From NCBI RefSeq assembly GCF_905220565.1, contig NC_059413.1, positions 12,873,501 through 12,937,500 of the forward strand: a stretch of DNA of 64,000 bases, in the 5' to 3' direction. The notes under the pieces were generated by a model. That model searched no databases and was not told the origin of the DNA. It saw nothing but the letters and a program-made list of their open reading frames with translations. Both the position numbers and the translations under genes were made by a program. Origin of the DNA: Melitaea cinxia. Its lineage: Eukaryota > Arthropoda > Insecta > Lepidoptera > Nymphalidae. Numbering within the stretch: the stretch's first letter is position 1; each line of letters opens with the position of its first letter. Of the stretch, positions 22,141-34,544 are shown piece by piece.

Positions 22141-23069
22141 TTATTTAGTTTTAAAAGAACAACGATTTATTTATTCATTAATGTTAATTTAATTTTATAA
22201 TCAAATCATTTCAAATTTTTTATCATTTCAACTGTATGGTCAATTGATCGGGACTTTATTGAATTATGTAGGAATTGTTTTTTAATGTATTGAAGAATGA
22301 AGGAATGAATGAATGAATGAATGTGTATTTGATACATAATGGAGCCTTAATGTGTTAATTAAAACTCAATATAAATTTTAAATTTAATTAATTGCTTTTA
22401 ATACAATGTGACACCGTGAGAAGTTGAATTAGGATGGGCCGGAAAAAGTTATAGACAATATAAGACTATGCAAAAGACAATGAATTCTATAAAGGAACTA
22501 CAGATAATAATTATACAAAAGATAAAGCAAACTACAGATAATAATTAATTAACTAATAATAGATACTACAATAATTCTACAATTACTACTATAAAAAAAT
22601 ATATAAACTAAATTGCCTTGCGCGGCAACAGAATGAATGAATGAATGAATAAATGAATGAAGAAATAAATAAATACATAAATTACAAACAGACACTCCAA
22701 TTGTATTTATTTATATAGATGTTGTATTCATAGCTTGTCACAGGAGTGCCCGATACAACCCAGGGGCGTTGCTGGATCTCCTACTGGGCGTATCCCCAGG
22801 TGGCGGATAGGGGAACGCGAAAACGCACACTCGCCTGACCTACAAGTCTTGGGTCCTGGACTCCCGTAGACCAAAAACTGTATACATTAATTCTTTTGCT
22901 TTTTTTGATAGCACGGCATTGTATACGCTGTGGTCGATATGCGATGGCGCGAAAAACAAAAACAAAAAATTATATGATGTGATTAAATACCACTCAAATA
23001 ATTTGAAAACAATCTTGAATTGAATGCTAATGATGTTAAATCAGGTAAGTGTTTACATTTATTTACTTC
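22141..23069. other. Non-coding interval with GAAT repeats
   Basis: AT-rich sequence with (GAAT)n tracts at about 22300-22322 and 22632-22680. A GC-richer patch at 22735-22880 (CCCGATACAACCCAGGGGCG) looks like a fragment of a retroelement 5' region but was not placed. I see no gene. Confidence 0.5.
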
Positions 23070-23190
23070 TGATATATTTATTTATTTATTATTAATACTT
23101 TTTTGCACAATACATTAAAGAATTGTACAAAAGGCGGGCTTAATGCTAAAAGCATTCTCTACCAGCCAACCTTAGGACGTGCAAGAGCAG
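23070..23190 (-). mobile_element. LINE 3' end fragment
   Basis: TTTATTATTAATACTTTTTT, AATTGTACAAAAGGCGGGCTTAATGCTAAAAGCATT and CAACCTTAGG mirror the 3' end at 9060-9310 and 31060-31210. Confidence 0.55.
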
Positions 23191-23384
23191 ACGTTTGTAG
23201 GTGTACAAAATTGAGTATTAGTAAAATTCAGATAAAGAAGAAAAGAGGAAGAAAAATATATTTATTAAAGAATCTATTATTCGTTATTTTGTAACTTCGT
23301 GTTCTTTTTTTCTTAATAAAATAACAATTTTAATATCCAAAAGGTGCTAAGACAAAAAAATGAAACACTGATGAAAAAATACTT

Positions 23385-23390
23385 TTTATT
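23385..23390 (-). terminator. Poly(A) signal of candidate small gene
   Basis: AATAAA on the minus strand, 35 nt beyond the TGA at 23425-23427. Confidence 0.45.
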
Positions 23391-23424
23391 TAATCATAAA
23401 ATCAATAATATTTGTACAACATAG

Positions 23425-23613
23425 TCACATATAATTATAAAAGTACTCTAAGATATCACATATTCTGCGATACACACGTAGATGGGACTGTTTTTCATAA
23501 AACTCAATGTACATCTCCATCATGAGTAGCACTAAATACGCGGAGAACACGGTCACTCCGGTCCACGAACGATTTTTAGGATTCCCGTAGCTTACTCGCG
23601 TACTCTCTACCAT
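23425..23613 (-). CDS. Candidate small single-pass membrane protein (62 aa), unrecognised
   Basis: I do not recognise this protein. The ATG at 23611-23613 has a purine at -3 and G at +4. The 62 residues begin MVESTRVSYGNPKNRSWTGV, followed by a hydrophobic run of about 19 residues (VTVFSAYLVLLMMEMYI) and a basic/aromatic C-terminus (HLRVYRRICDILEYFYNYM). A canonical AATAAA lies at 23385-23390, 35 nt after the TGA. A palindromic CRE (TGACGTCA, 23669-23676) lies about 56 bp upstream of the ATG. The unit lies alone between LINE debris and the 3' end of Smrter, and its GC is higher than its flanks. It could be a chance ORF; the co-occurring signals make a real gene more likely than not. Confidence 0.5.
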   Translation of the reverse strand: MVESTRVSYGNPKNRSWTGVTVFSAYLVLLMMEMYIEFYEKQSHLRVYRRICDILEYFYNYM

Positions 23614-23668
23614 TGCTTGTACTTGGCAGTAATTCAATGTTTATTTTGAGACCAACTACGACTTAGAG

Positions 23669-23676
23669 TGACGTCA
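23669..23676. promoter_or_regulatory. Palindromic CRE upstream of the small membrane-protein ORF
   Basis: TGACGTCA, the full CREB/ATF consensus site, 56 bp before the candidate start at 23613. Confidence 0.4.
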
Positions 23677-23699
23677 AGTTCGAAGGCCTGATAATAGGT

Positions 23700-24600
23700 T
23701 ATTTATTGCGTCGATTTTATGATTTACTTAACACCAGTCACTGATGGTGGATATTGTAGCCAATTGACACCAATAGTTTCGACATTATACATTTATAGAA
23801 GGTTAAATTTGAATATATTCGAGGAATAAAAAGATCAGTTTCAGATTACTTAACGTTATATTTTTCGCACACAGTATAGAACTGCATCTATTTGTTCTTG
23901 ACAATTTTTTTTTCACGATATTAGAGTTTCAATTTTGAAACGTATTTAATTTTTAGGTGACGAAACATCGGATATAAGAAATCATTCAATGAACAATAAA
24001 TTTGTTATCAATATTCCAAAAACATACATTGCGATATTTAATTCATTATGTGGGACCATTTAAGTATTATATAAGCAGAATTAGTAATTTTTTAACCCCC
24101 TCCTTCCCCTTGTCAGCGAAAGTCAGCAAAACGCTACCCCTCCCCCAGCTATGCAATAAAGCAGACTGGTATATAAATGTTTAAATATATTCAGGTTTCT
24201 TCATTGTTATACATGTTACTTTATTGCAATAATAAAAAATTAAAATATTTATAGAAAAGTAATGTAGCCATATTTGGTTGAATTAAAAGCCACTAAATTT
24301 TGCAAAAAAGAAAATAAGCAATAATAAATAACTATTGTTGACGTAACCATCCTCCGGTGCTTACGTAATACTTGAATGACCCTCGTATCATTTTTTTTTT
24401 ACTAGATACAGTTACCATACACCCATGGCCTCAGCATCCTGCCTCTATACAAGCAATATTTGTTAATGATTCCATGACAAGACTCGTTTGATCAAGCGAT
24501 AATACATTATTTTATTTAAATCCAGATCAGTCTCTTGAGTTATCTATACAAAGATAAGTCACAACCGTTAGGTAAGTAAAATTATAGGAAATAAAACACA
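23700..24600. other. Intergenic sequence, no feature seen
   Basis: AT-rich, no convincing ORF and no repeat recognised, apart from a pyrimidine-rich patch at 24095-24150. It contains the likely upstream region of the small ORF and the region downstream of the Smrter poly(A) site. Confidence 0.5.
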
Positions 24601-24618
24601 AGATAGGTTTGCATCATA

Positions 24619-24624
24619 TTTATT
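24619..24624 (-). terminator. Smr: Smrter poly(A) signal
   Basis: AATAAA on the minus strand about 1.4 kb after the Smrter stop codon. An internal AATAAA near 25543 could give a shorter form. Confidence 0.5.
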
Positions 24625-26037
24625 GATTCGTCCTCCCAAAACTTTGTTTTTGCTTATGATCGGACTTACAAGGATTATCTTCACTTTCGACTACTTAATA
24701 CGTTACATTTTTATAAAGAAATCACAATGTGTAGGGCCGCAGCCGCCGCGGCTCGCGCTCTTTAAATTAATTTAATCAGTCGTTTCGTTCACAATGTTTG
24801 AAGGCATAAACGACACCACACCCGTTTGCGTGTCCAAACTGTTTCTATACAAATACTATTTTACCTTTAATGTACAGTTATAAAAAATGAACTCCAATCA
24901 AATGTAAATTATCGTTTGAACACAGTCAATTGTTACAATTAGGGAAACAGACACAGGTTCAGTAGCGGCCTGCAGTGGGTGTCGGGGCGCGGTCGCGGCG
25001 GCGCGCACTCGCAGTCATCACCCGCTCAATATTTATACCGGCCCTCGGACCGACCTAACTAGAAAATGAAAAATCTCTATCGTACTCGTTAAACTAACCT
25101 GTATAATTACAAATGCACAGAATGTATACATAATAACCGTACGCTTTTACAATATGTATATAATTTACGTTTACGCCATCTATCGGACTCCGCCGCGCGG
25201 CGACTGTACACGGACGATCGGCGATGCGCTATTTACACGAGACAAATGATAATTCAACTACGCGTATACTAACTCGGGTGAGAGACGCGCCGGCGGAATC
25301 CGAAGCGAAGCTATACAAAACGAAAATAAGAACTCGTCGAGCGTGATACTTAAGCCTAACGCCGGACCGAGCGAGGAATCTGCGGAGCGACGGCCGCGGT
25401 CGACTGTACAACTATCATTTACACAATTTACAAATACTTAGGTGTAGATATGGACGAAGACGCGGCGATCCTACGCTACCGGTGTCGAGATGGAAGACTG
25501 GGTCATCAATATTACAGTTTCGCTAACGTGTGGCCGCCACTTATATTTATTGAGGTATGCGCAGCGGCAGCGCTCAGTGCATCGCATGGAGCCATCTCGG
25601 CGCTCGAGTCGTCGGCGACGGGCGACGCGGACCGGTCACAATTTGCTAATTTTTACACTAAGCGTTCACTTCGCCACAGCCCCTAGCCACTACACCAGAC
25701 GCCGCGCCGCCCGCCGCCGCGGACACTACGACATTAAAAGACAAAACAAGTGAAAAACAACAAATAAATAACAATTCAATATTCACACCGTCTCGCTGCA
25801 GTCGCCCGCGAGCCCGCGCAGATTCCCGCTCGCACTTCACACAACTATGTACAATCGTCCAGCCCCGTGCCTCCGCGCCGCGCCGCTAGCGAGGCTATTC
25901 GCCGGACGGGGGGGGGGGGGGGGTCGACGTCAAATCGCGTTTCGAGCGCAGTTTCACCCGAACGTCGTCCGTTGAAGCTCCTCGCGGCGGGCGGGGCGCG
26001 CAGGGCGGGCGGGGCGCTAGGCGGGCGCGCGCGGGCG
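24625..26037 (-). other. Smr: Smrter 3' untranslated region (inferred)
   Basis: The 1.4 kb after the stop codon is non-coding and free of recognised transposons. It becomes GC- and CpG-rich towards the stop, with a run of 14 or more G at about 25908-25922. The extent is inferred from the poly(A) signal. Confidence 0.5.
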
Positions 26038-26153
26038 TCAGTCCTCGTCGGAGAGCGGCTCGTACTGCGCCGACATGAGCGGCGCGGGCTCGGGCTGCGC
26101 GGGCGCGGGCAGCGGCGCCGCGCCGGCCGCCGCGCTCGCCGCCGCGCCGGGCA
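26038..26153 (-). CDS. Smr: Smrter terminal coding exon (conserved C-terminus)
   Basis: After a CCCGCAG acceptor it completes a Val codon, reads PGAAASAAAGAAPLPAPAQP, and ends PLMSAQYEPLSDED then TGA (26038-26040). The last 14 residues match the vertebrate NCoR/SMRT C-terminus almost exactly, which fixes gene identity and stop. The acceptor abuts a minisatellite and has no pyrimidine tract. Confidence 0.93.
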
Positions 26154-29100
26154 CTGCGGGCACACACGCGGGTCAGGCACACACGGGTCGGGCGCACACA
26201 CGGGTCGGGCGCACACACGGGTCGGGCGCACACACGGGTCGGGCGCACACACGGGGTCGGGCGCGCTCGGGGCCGGCGCCGGGCAGGCTGCCGCTCCGCC
26301 CAAGGTTTGTACCAATGTTTGTTTCCAGTTTGGATGACTGGGTTCGTGGCTCATCCCGCCGTCGCCGTGCCTCGAACAGCACGTTGAGCCGTCGGTTTCG
26401 GTCGTTATCATAAATATCATAAACCTGATAGCGATCATTACTCAAAGTAGGGAATATATCCACCAACCCGCAGTGGAGCCTTGTGATGAATTAAGATCTG
26501 ATCCTTATACATGGGAAAAAAGATACCTTTACCCAACAGTGGGATTTTACAGGTTGATACGATCACTGTAATCTCTCACTATTGGGCATAGGCCACTTTC
26601 TCCATGTATAAGAAGAGTCAAAGCTTAATCCACCACGCCGCTCCGCTGCGGGTTGATGGATATATTTTCTACTATAACTATTATATAATTTCCGATCACT
26701 ATCAGGTGTATTTGATAAACGGGACCGACGGCTTAACGTGTTCTCCGAGGCACGGTGTTGAGACACACGAGGACATACATTCGAACCAGTAACAAATATT
26801 TGTACAAAGAAAATATCAATTTCGAGCATGAACCGAATCCGCAAACAACCCGTGCTTCTGGTTTAGTGGTACGCGGCACACGTACCACTAAACCAGAACG
26901 GTTATCAAAACAGTACTAAAGTCTGTTCAACGAGAAGAGATACCAAATGTAAACAAAGCCCATCATTTTTTCGTAGCGACGACGGAACAAACAAAATGTA
27001 GTCTATCTCTTTCTATCTTGTTTGTTTGCTGTCTGCTGCACGTCTCTCTGCAAGGTCGAACGATATTTTAACTGGCCTTGAAAACAATCGGACCGCGTAC
27101 GGCCCTTTAAATTTGTATTATTTATTTTTATTTCATATCGTATCCTGAAGCGCTCGGGTGATTTTTATATTTCGATAATTATTATTTAAGAAGTATCAAA
27201 TCTTAAATACATAATTATATTTCATTAATTATATTTAATTCAGTAATTACAAAATATAAATATATTTTACATTAAAAATTTTGTGTAAGTAAAAAAAAAG
27301 GTTACAAAACCCTGCATAGTTGAATGACCTCGCATTTGGTTTGTTTACATTTGGTATCTCGACTCGTTGAACGCACTATACAACGTTGGACACTAACCGT
27401 CGGAGGCCGGCGTGGCGACGTTGAGCGCGGAGTACGGGTACGCGTAGGAGGTGGGGAAGGGCAGCGGCTTGGCGCGCTCGTCGGCGTCGTTGCGCATGAC
27501 CTCCACGATGCGCGTCGTCACGTAGTCGTAGGCGGTGAGCACGCCGCCGCCCACGCCGCTGTAGCGCCGCCCGCCCACCGCGCCGCCTCTGCGGGCCCGG
27601 CGGAGAGGGGTTACGACTTACTACTTGTATAATAGTTACTTATTACTCACAACGTGGTCTTGACGGAACACATATACACGAGTAGGTGACAGTTTTAAAA
27701 AAAAGTCGCATACTTTTGAAACATTCCACCAATGACACTACACATACAAGTATATCAACACTGTCCTGTCAGTGACACAAGTCAAAATGTTTACTCTTAA
27801 TAGAATTACTGCATAATATTTGAAAGTATCAATTTAATTTCATTTATTATTATTACAAAAAAAAAAAAAAAACAATAAATAGCGCATAGGGTGGATGGAT
27901 GAGTATCCATCATGACATTATGTACAGCAATAAAAGCAAGCAACGTTCATACGACGTTGTTCTTAACCCGCGAACTGGTCGTGCGACGTCCAGGTCGCAC
28001 AGTGAAACGTAGGTAGAGCTCTCACCCCTGGTGGTGCGTGTCGGGCGGGCTGACGGGCTCGAGGTAGGGCGCGTGCTTGGGCGCGTCGCGGCGCCACTCC
28101 TCGCCGCCCGCACCGCCCACTCCGCCCCCGCCCGCCCCGCCCGCCGCGCCGCCCGCCCCGCCGGCCCCGCCGCCCGCCGAGCCCGCGGTGGCCGTGCTGC
28201 TGTATGTGTCCGCGGACGACACCGCGAAGCGATTGCTGGAAATTACGTACAAAATTGTTAAAAGTTGATGAAATAACTACGTCACTACTATGTATACTAT
28301 TATAGTTAATTAAAAAAAGTTTGTGAATATTTGTTATGTTTGATGATATGTTCAAATTAGCAAACAATATAATTAATGAAATTTATTAAAAAAAATCCCT
28401 ATAACAGGCACTTTAAAAATCATGTATGAAACCTTGCAAAACTAGAATACGACAGAAAACAAAAACACTCACTTATGATGCATCAATGAATTGGTGTTGG
28501 GACTGCTAAAGTCCCTCACAATAATGTTCGATGCCAGATCTCCTAACTTGATGCTCTTGTGCATAATAGGGTTTTCTTCACGTTCGCGCTCACGTTCGCG
28601 TTCACGTTCACGTTCGCGCTCGCGTTCACGTTCACGTTCTTGTTGTTCGCGCTCGCGCTCGCGAGCTAAGTCGATGGATATCCGCTCAGGCTGCGCTGGT
28701 TGTTCGCCTTCGCGTATTATCTAAAATTATTGTAAATAAGATAATTGCATAAAATTAGGACACGGTCCGACACTGACGGGTTAGCCATATTGTTTGTGGT
28801 ATGTCACAAAAGATATGGTGTATTAGAAACCCACCGGAGGGAAGCGCTGGTCGCAGGTCTGGTTGATCTGGTGCGTGATGATGGCGTTGATGAGCGAGGC
28901 GGCGGTGAGCTTGCTGTCGGCGGGGCGCGGCCGCTCCCCCGGGGCAGAGCTCGCCACCCCCACTCCCACCCCAACGCCCACCCCCACGCCCACCGCTGGT
29001 GCCGCACTCACGGGCGGTCGGCTGTGCGGGGAGCACCTGTGCACATTTAAATTAGCTATCAATATTGCCTAGCTGATACATACCTATATGCTGCCATTCT

Positions 29101-32100
29101 TAGCTAGAAGGCAGTAAAGTTTAAAAATCGAAAATAGGAGAAAATTAAGATTGATTAAAATGAAAATACAAAATATAAAAGTTTTGTATTTTGATTTAAC
29201 TAAATAATGGTATTGTTTAGGAATGGTCTTTGTGTATATACTAATTTAGCTTAAATTACACCTGTCTCTCTCGCGCGCAGCTGATCTTACGCACGTGACA
29301 GAAATATTTTGTTTTAATTGCTCTGTTTTTAAGTGGTTTAACGGTTTAGGTATGTTTCAATGATTATTCAATTCAGATCATGCTATACATATACATACAA
29401 TCAATTTATTTAAGGAGTACATATAAATACAGTCACTCACCCGTCCTTCCTGTCGAGGGTGTGCATCGGTCGCTTCGCCGGCGCAGGACTGTACGCCGCA
29501 CCTCGACGCTCTTCGCTCGAAACGTTCTGAATGAAACGGAGTAAAATTATTACAATTCTAATAAATTATACATACCTATATCACTTTTGTACATCTACAT
29601 AATACAAATATTCCTGGACGTCTTAAATCTGATTGGTGGATAAGGCGTACCTATATCTTTTAAATTTGACTTATACTCAATGTCTCATCTAATTTTGCAT
29701 GTATACGCAAAGATAATTAGATGTTAAATAAATAAATATGACTATTGAGCCATGCATTTATATTAAGACCAGTAAGTTATGAGCAGACAGGTAAGGTGCG
29801 CTATAAGCGGACATTAATTTATAAGCGTATACAAGTCACACATTTATCTAGGGTGGAAATATAATTGATTATTAATTACCTGTGCAATTTGTAGGTGTAG
29901 CCTGTCGATCAGCGCGTGTTGTTGATGTTGTTGATGCTGTTGATGCTGTTGGTGTTGTTGGTGTTGTTGGTGTTGTTGGTGTTGTTGATGTTGTTGATGT
30001 GTTTGGAGTTGTTGGTGTTGTGAGTGTTGCTGGTGTTGTTGGTGTTGCTGGTGCTGCGGATGTTGTTGGTGCTGCGGATGCTGCTGGTGCTGCTCGATCA
30101 CGTAGTGTCTGTCCTGGATCGGTACCATTCCTCGTTCTCTACTGGAAATGTAAAATAATTTTCAAATTTTTAAAATATGTTATGAGTAGAAGAAATAAGC
30201 GACATTTTGTTACCAACAAATCTCAATTTTGTTTATGTTTACACAATAAATAGCAGTAAAGAGATATCATAAAAAAAATTATTTCATATTAGTTACACTA
30301 GATGGCGCTACGTAAAACCATGTCATAATTAATAATAATAATTCGGTTTACTTAAATGAATCTTTAAACAGTGTGACCGACGTACAGGTACTCTTACATT
30401 ACAAGTTTATATTTATAGGCAATAATATATTGTGTACCTGTCTCTCTGCTGCCCGCGGCGGTCGGTCTGGTACTGAGTGTGATACTTCTGCGATAACGCA
30501 AACTCGCGCGACCCTCTGCTATAAACAAAATATTATCGAATATAACAACATTGTTATATTATGGCTTTCTAAATGTATTAGTCAATCATTCAGAAACGAA
30601 AATAAATGAAATATAAAATTTATCTTAAATAATATTGTGTTCAATTTCCTGAAGCTCATGGGAATCAAACCAGGGTGTCAGTGGGGAATGTCAGTACAGT
30701 CAGACTATGCAGCCTAATATATGCTATCTTCAAGACGCTCTGGGTAACAAATAAGCGGTGAGGACGACGTGTTTAACTGTGTATATTGCAGCGGATGAGC
30801 GATGAGATGATTCCGTCGCCACACATCTCTGTCGTGCGAGGGTTCTCTCCTGTGCATCCTTCCCCGTAACTTATATAAAAATGTGGGATGTTCTTCAATA
30901 ATATTGTAATTAATAATTGCCTTGATTACTGTATTATAGTGTTTATATATTAAAAAAAAAATGGAAATTAATTTAAAGGTGATATACAGAATCAAATTAT
31001 GATGAAGACTCAAAAATTGTCATAGTAAAAAAAGTACAGCCAAGTCTGGTTACATATTATTATTATTATTATTTAACACTTTATTGTACACCATACAAAT
31101 AAAATAAGCAAGCAACATTAGCAATAATTTGTAGAAAAAAAAATGTACAAAAGCTGCTTCTCTCTTAAGAGCAATCTCTTCCGGGCAACCTTAGGGCAAA
31201 GGAGATGATATATTGACGGTGTAGGTGTAGAGTATAAATACATACCTCATATCGTGATGCTGCGGGTGCTGCGGGTGCTGCGAATGCTGCGGGTGCTGCG
31301 GGTGCTGCGGGTGCTGCGGGTGGTGCAGGGGCTCGGGCGCGGGCTCGGGCTCGCGGGCGCGCGGCACGGGCAGCGCCGGCGCGGCGGACGCGGCGTTCAC
31401 CAGCGACGTGAAGGCCTCGTGACCTGCGGGGCGGCGGTTAGTGCGGTTAGTTACCTACGATCCACGTGACCGTACAGTGGGGCAAGGTGGGGCATTCGCT
31501 CCACCTAACCTAACCTAACTCAAACAAAATGAAAATTTAGTATCTTTAAAAATTAAAATGCAAGAATCTTCTGCCCCATCCTATACTAGGAGGAGGGGGT
31601 AGGGTTAATAAAATATTATGAAATTTCGTATGTATATCGGGTAGGTCTGAGAATCGGCCAACATCTATTTTTCGTTCCCCTAAGTTATAGGGGGGGGGGG
31701 GATTGAGAAGGTTGATAAAATATATGGTAAAACAACGTTTGCGGGGTCAGCTAGTATATACATATAATTCCTCTTAAAAGTAGTTACAGCATGCACTTTA
31801 GATAATGAAGTCATATGCCTATTAAAAAAATTTTGAACATTCACGATTTAAACAAAAATACAATATAAAGAACTGATTAATTACTATTATAAATGAATAT
31901 AAATTAATATTAGTGCTACATAGCCTTTGAATTGAGGAATCAAGTGACTTTAATAGTTTCTTCTTAAATATAGCTAGGGTATCTGCAAAGATGTCTAATG
32001 ACTCGTTTTTAACTGTAAATTCTCTGTAGAGCCTACTCAGTCTAGGGATGAGGGAATAATAACCAAGGTTTGTTCTCTGAGTTTTATAAGCAAATAGTGA

Positions 32101-34469
32101 AATGGGATATCGTGGTATGCGAGAGGGAACGTTAATTGAAATTTTGCTTAGGAGTTCTGAATTATCCACAGTCCCATTCACTAGTGTGTGTAAGAAAACC
32201 ATATCAAGTAGCTTGCACCGGTTTGAGAGTGAGTTTATCCGAAACTTAGTTAGCCGCGGATAGTAGGGCATTGTTTTGTCCTGTCCAATAGAGCAAAATT
32301 GCGTAAACCGTATCTGTATACTTTCCAATCTATCTTTATGGGTCTGGTAGTTTGGGTTCCAAATGGGCGTTCCATATTCTAGCTTAATAATAAGTTAATA
32401 ATAGTACTCGGAGTATAATTGAAATGTAAGTCGATTTTTTGTTTATTATATTTTAATTCAATCTCAATGACTAAAACTAACAAAAGTAGTTTGCGCATAT
32501 AGATCTAATTTCCCATTATATATCTCTTATATTGTTTTAATAAAATAAACTAAATAAGTTAAACCCTGTCTCAACGTACCTGGTGGAGGGTGGGGATGTG
32601 AGTACGCGTGCGTATGCCTTTGTATAACCGACACGCTGTCTCTATCCCGACGCACGGGTGCGTGCTGTTGATGCTGCTGGTGCTGCGGGTGCTGCGGGTG
32701 CTGTTGGTGGTGTTGCTGTTGCTGGTGATGTTGTTGTTGCTGGTGATGTTGTTGTTCACGTCGCGCACCGCCGTGCATTTGCTGCGATGTTATAAAGTCC
32801 GTCAGCATTATCTGTCGTCGTTCGAGACCGTACGGACCGCGGGACACAGCTGCTCCTGGTGCCTGTAAGTTATTATGTATTATTATTAACTGTGTCTTTT
32901 AATAGGGGTACAAAGTTAATTTATTAACCAGCAAGAAATTTGACAATTACTGTTAATCTGATATATATCTTGATAATAGGGGATGGGACAGTAATCAGAT
33001 TAAAATCTATAATGATAAAATAAATATACTGTTTTACGATTGTTGTATCGAATAATAATTTAATATAATTCATTCTACGTGACGTACATGACGTCATTTA
33101 TAGGACGAAGCATTGGCCGCTTTCCACTAAGCGTCCCCAAAGCCCACATCATGTTTTCACCATGACGCTATTTTGCGAGCATACACCTGACGTCTGACAC
33201 TTAACAGCGCTCAAATATGCATTCCACTTATAAAATTCGCCCACAACGCCCGTGGCGTTTTTTAAGATAGTGGAACGGCAATTTTAATGGTCGTGATCGA
33301 TGGCGTTGTGGGTCTTAGATGGAGCGCGCTCATTGCTGTTACTCCAAATGACGTCACACGCTCTCAAATGACATAACGTGGCGTTTTGGCGGGATTTTTA
33401 AACAAATAATATTAAAACATGATTGTGAGTACCTAAAAAGCTATAAATAAATAAATAAAATTTTATTTTTTATGGAAATAAGTATCCATATAGATTAATT
33501 TAAAACACTTTCTGAAAATTTGTCCGATAAAACTTTTCTTTAACGTACTGTTGAAAATGATGGTGACTGCGGTCGTGGCTGATTGGGTGCTCCGGAGTAG
33601 TAAACTCCTGGACTCCTGCGCCGGTGGTAGTCTAGGTTCCGCTTCTCGGGTAGGTGGTGTGGCCCGTGGACAGGCGTTCCAGCAGTGATGGACCCCGTCT
33701 TCTGGTCCGAAGGTATACGCTCGAAGCGCGTCTCCACGGGCGTGCCCAGCGTGATGGAGCCCTTAGGGTTGGAGAGTTTGAGGGTCGGTCGAGGGGACGA
33801 AACGGGTTTGGGTTTCGCGTTGTATGTCGGGGATTCCCGCTCCGGTTGGGTGCGATACGTCGCGTACTCGGCGTTGCGGTGAGGCTGGGGAAGAATACAC
33901 ACATTAAAATTGAGAACATGAGAAGATTAAACTGTAAATATAGAAGCTAGCTGTCGAATAGATTTGACAGGATAAGGATGTGTTAATATTTTAAAGTGGC
34001 AGAACAATTTATTTGTATTAAAAATTTCCGAGTGCTATTTGATATTGTACTACGGTGTTCAACAAGTATAAAATCGACCAACGCGTACATGTGAGGGAAA
34101 AACAAAGACAGGGGGGTTTTGTTGAGGTGGGGCATAGAAACAAACATCCTGCTAAAATCTGAATCAGTCTGACTGGGGAAGTATGTCGACTTCACAGAAG
34201 ATCGCAGCTAATTAATCCTGGTGTGTGAGTGTTGAAGTTGAAGTGGTAGTGGGCTGGTCATCTGTGTCGCAGGACCGATGGCCGTTGGAGTAGACGGGTC
34301 CTAGAGTGGAGACCGCGTCTTGGCAAACGCAGTGTGGGACGTCTTCCGGCCCGTTGGACCGACGATCTACGTAAAATTGCCGGTGTAGGCTGGATGAGGA
34401 TTGTGGAATACCGGGATGTCTGGCGCGAACTTGGGGAGGCCTATGTCCAGTGGACTGCGATAGGCTGAA

Positions 34470-34544
<75 letters not shown>

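Noticed and set aside
25845..26466. Cys/Pro-rich and Arg-rich ORFs on both strands near 26 kb
   Set aside because: Produced by the 17-bp minisatellite and CpG-rich 3' UTR; they overlap each other in all frames and lack conserved motifs, except the short terminal Smrter exon.
29844..30253. Plus-strand Val-Val-Asp-Ala repeat ORF
   Set aside because: Antisense of the Smrter His/Gln repeat exon.
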